Positions 61,501 to 64,000 of a DNA stretch of 64,000 bases are shown one piece after another (the stretch's first letter is position 1; each line of letters opens with the position of its first letter). The notes under the pieces were generated by a model that saw only the letters and a program-made list of their open reading frames with translations, did not search any database and had not been told where the DNA came from. This DNA is from Corylus avellana (taxonomy: Eukaryota > Streptophyta > Magnoliopsida > Fagales > Betulaceae): contig NC_081543.1 of NCBI RefSeq assembly GCF_901000735.1, forward strand, positions 30,526,771-30,590,770, in the 5' to 3' direction. A program made the translations under genes and the position numbers.

Positions 61501-63030
61501 ATCATTCAAGTTTCTACGGATGAGAGTGTTGATTCAAGACTGGAATCATTACAAATACCCTTATCTATGGAATCACCACCTAGGCCTGATGGCTTGCTGA
61601 ATAAGGGAGATATGGTGCAGTTAGAATCATCAAAGCGGCAGTTAATGTTGCACTTCGATGACATAAATGATAAATGCACGATGACAAATAATGGAGGCAG
61701 AAGCGTCAATCACTTTTCTTCTTTAGAAAATAAGGAGATCAGAAAGACATCAGAGAGCAAGCGTGGAAAAACTGAGAAATCAATGAGTCTAGAAGTTTCT
61801 CCAACAATATTTTGCTGGTAGTCTTAAAGATGCTGCAAAGAGCCTTGGTGGTATGCTTATACACTAACGAATTGTTGCTTGCAATTTTTCTTATATAGAT
61901 GTGGGTGATGCTGAATTTGTACATAAAAAACTGGATGTTTATTTTGTTCTTTGAAATGTTCTTGCTTTACAGTTTGCCCTAGTAAAATGAAGCGTATCTG
62001 TAGGCAGCAGGGGATCTCCCGATGGTCATCTCGCAAGATCAACAAGGTCAACCGTTCCCTCTCCAAGCTAAAGCGTGTAATTGAATCTGTTCCAGGTGCT
62101 AAAGGAGCATTTGGTAATTTACATTCTCTCACCACGTGTCCTCTTCCTGTTACTGTTGACTCTCAGCCTTACAGTTTGATTAGGTCCAAGTCCAACCCAC
62201 AAACATCACCATCCTTTAAACTCACTGAACCTCAGAAAAAGAATAAATCACCCACAGGTAGAACGCTCAAAAACAACAAACAGGCTGGGATGGAAGATCA
62301 ATTGCAAGGACGAAGAAAGTTTAGTCCGATGAACCTTATTCGTCGTGATCATAGTAGTTCTCCACCAGAGCTTGGTAAAGGCCCAGACAGGTCCAAAACA
62401 AGGAGTGGCTCATGTGAAGAGAGTGCTGGGAGCCCTACTTCACATGGATCATGTCAAGGTAGTCTCCCAAATCAAAGCACACCGGCAAAGCATCTATATA
62501 TTTCCTCCATCAACCAGATATGCGATAAAGTAGGGGGCTCCCCTGATGCTCTTTTGATGACAGAACCTCAAGAAACATTTGGAGGAATGCTAATTGAAGA
62601 TGCTGGAAATTCAAAAGATTTGAGAAATCTATTTCCTTCTGTACCAGATGCTATGTTGGATGAGCAGGTCCCAGAGTTTTGTTCGATTAAGCCTCCATTT
62701 CCCAGTATGGCTCCTAACCAATCTATGGCTACTCCGGCTCCCACCATGCCATATGTTACAGGTAAGAAAGAGATGAAGAGTGTCACGATCAGGGCAACAT
62801 TTAGAGAAGATATTATCAGGTTTCGGCTCTCTTTGAGTTCGGGCATTTTGGAGCTGAAAGAGGAAGTAGCAAAGAGGTTGAAACCTGAAATGGGAACATT
62901 CGATATCAAGTATCTGGATGATGATAATGAGTGGGTATTGATAGCCTGCGACGCAGACCTGCAGGAGTGCATAGATATTTCAAGGTCGTCGGCCAGTAAT
63001 ATCATCAGGCTTTTGGTTCGTGATGGCTAA
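58524..63030 (+). pseudogene. NLP7-like: NIN-like protein pseudogene (NLP3)
   Basis: All five NLP exons can be placed: 58524-58832, 59977-60535, 60731-60778, 60907-61850, 61973-63030. Splice sites are mostly kept, but the reading frame is broken at least four times. Exon 1 lacks one A near 58704 (CACACCCC where the others have CACAACCCC). Exon 2 lacks one base and 12 more near 60040-60065. Exon 4 has TAG at 61000-61002 where NLP1 has TGG. Exon 4 also has an extra T near 61796, just before the RWP-RK helix. In addition the signature RWPSRK reads RWSSRK (about 62025). PB1 at the end is still well conserved. No full-length NLP can be made. The homology with NLP1 upstream begins at about 58345, and its SWEET neighbour follows downstream. 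Confidence 0.93.
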
Positions 63031-63940
63031 TCTAGGAAGCTCCTGTGAGAGCTATGGGGAGTGAGGATTAGTTTGTACATATTAGTGAGCCTTTAGATAT
63101 ATCCATTCCTGTGTTTTGTGCGTACAGAACCTAGGATGTAAGTTGGGGGTGTTTCATGTCCTCAATTATAGATGTGACACTCCAGCTTATGTTCTGTGTG
63201 CACAAGACATAGAATGAAAGTTGAGGGTGTCACACGTCCTCAATTATAAATGTAGTATTCTAGCTTGCATCCTATGTCGTACGCATAGGATGCAAGCCAT
63301 AATTAAATCTAAATTATAAGTGTTTTGAAATTTTTGGGAGTACTTTGTTAATTCAACCCTATTCAACGAAATGATAAAATCAACACTAGTCCCTCATTTT
63401 ATAAACTCTATAAAACTTACATGGATAGATCAAAAATCAAATATCCTTTGTAAGGAAGAAAGTATTACTAGGCTAGACGGTCATTTGCAATACACACCTA
63501 TACTTGAGTAGAGTGGAAAATTTTATCATAGTAGTATCATCTTTTACTCGAAACTAGAAGCAAACCTAACTATAGTATTGGGGGAAATAACACCCTTGAA
63601 ATTTTAAAATTTCATCTAAGTTATTTGTTTTTTATGAGATATACATTTTAAAAGAACTTTATTTTATTCCCCAAAATCCTTGTATTTTAGTTTTGTCCCC
63701 ATAACTAAAATTCTAGTTTAGCCTCAGAACCTTTAAGAATGTCTAAAACAAAAATGAAACCATAGATAAAATAGCAAAGTATAATTAGCTCATTACTATA
63801 ATATGATATATAGTTGGTGAACACAAGAAAGAAACTGCATTTGTTTGTGATATATTCTCACACTAGAATAATAACACTTTTTGGAAGTGAGTTCCATCAA
63901 GTCATTTGACACTGGCGATATTGGAAGAGTCCTCACCATT
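63031..63940. other. Region between NLP3 and SWEET C
   Basis: Matches the NLP2-SWEET A interval in order: 3' flank, a shorter version of the 70-80-bp repeat array (about 63100-63300), the AAATATCC point at about 63440, then SWEET-linked non-coding DNA. Divergence is much higher than between copies 1 and 2. No gene inside. Confidence 0.6.
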
Positions 63941-64000
63941 CTAAGGTGCACCGCCGCCAACCTTCTTAGATTCTTCTCCATTCACCCCCAGCTCTAACAA
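63941..64000 (-). CDS. SWEET (clade II): SWEET sugar transporter, C-terminal end only (SWEET C)
   Basis: The last 19 codons and stop (TAG, 63943-63941) on the minus strand, cut by the window edge. The tail LLELGVNGEESKKVGGGAP parallels the SWEET A/B tail (LLELVVDGEDTKKVGSAS), so this is the last exon of a third SWEET gene next to NLP3. Whether the rest is intact cannot be seen. Confidence 0.8.
   Translation of the reverse strand: MLELGVNGEESKKVGGGAP

Overview
This is nuclear DNA from a flowering plant. The genes carry many short, AT-rich, GT-AG introns, and plant-specific families are present (ABI-like SCAR/WAVE subunit, NIN-like RWP-RK/PB1 factors, SWEET transporters). LTR retrotransposons, LINE remnants and MITEs fill the spaces. 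Protein style and repeat content suggest a eudicot, probably a woody rosid; the species cannot be named from sequence alone. Four runs of exactly 100 N (31590, 41230, 45984, 48947) are scaffold gaps.

Layout. 1-5 kb: gene-poor, with LINE debris and a duplicated fold-back repeat. 5.06-9.29 kb (+): a nine-exon ABIL2/3-like gene, 312 aa as spliced here. 10.4-17.6 kb (-), convergent with it: a gene with four ZGRF1-type DUF2439 modules built by repeated exon duplication. 20.0-24.8 kb (+): NLP1, an NLP6/7-like nitrate-response transcription factor, divergent from the DUF2439 gene. 25.6-31.1 kb (-): a young but disabled Ty1/copia element with target duplication AATAT. 31.7-38.4 kb (+): NLP2, a near-identical second copy of NLP1 with its upstream DNA. 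39.7-41.2 kb (-): a SWEET gene cut by a gap. 41.3-42.3 kb: a hAT-like element. 42.9-45.4 kb (-): a complete SWEET gene. 46-52 kb: AT-rich intergenic DNA with MITEs and microsatellites. 51.9-58.1 kb: a Mutator-type fold-back element (9-bp target duplication) split by a decayed chromodomain Ty3/gypsy element (target duplication ATATT). 58.5-63.0 kb (+): NLP3, clearly a pseudogene. 63.94 kb to the window end (-): the last codons of a third SWEET gene.

The repeating theme is an NLP gene followed tail-to-tail by a SWEET gene. NLP6/7 proteins sense nitrate and activate nitrogen genes; clade II SWEETs move sugars. The unit appears to have been amplified locally. NLP1 has lost its adjacent SWEET, NLP2 keeps one, and NLP3 has decayed beside its own. 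Near-identical blocks abut or lie close to three of the four gaps, so part of the amplification (NLP1/NLP2, SWEET A/B, and a 0.26-kb block at 45.7-46.3 kb) could be unmerged haplotypes rather than true tandem copies. NLP3 is divergent enough to be a real older paralogue.
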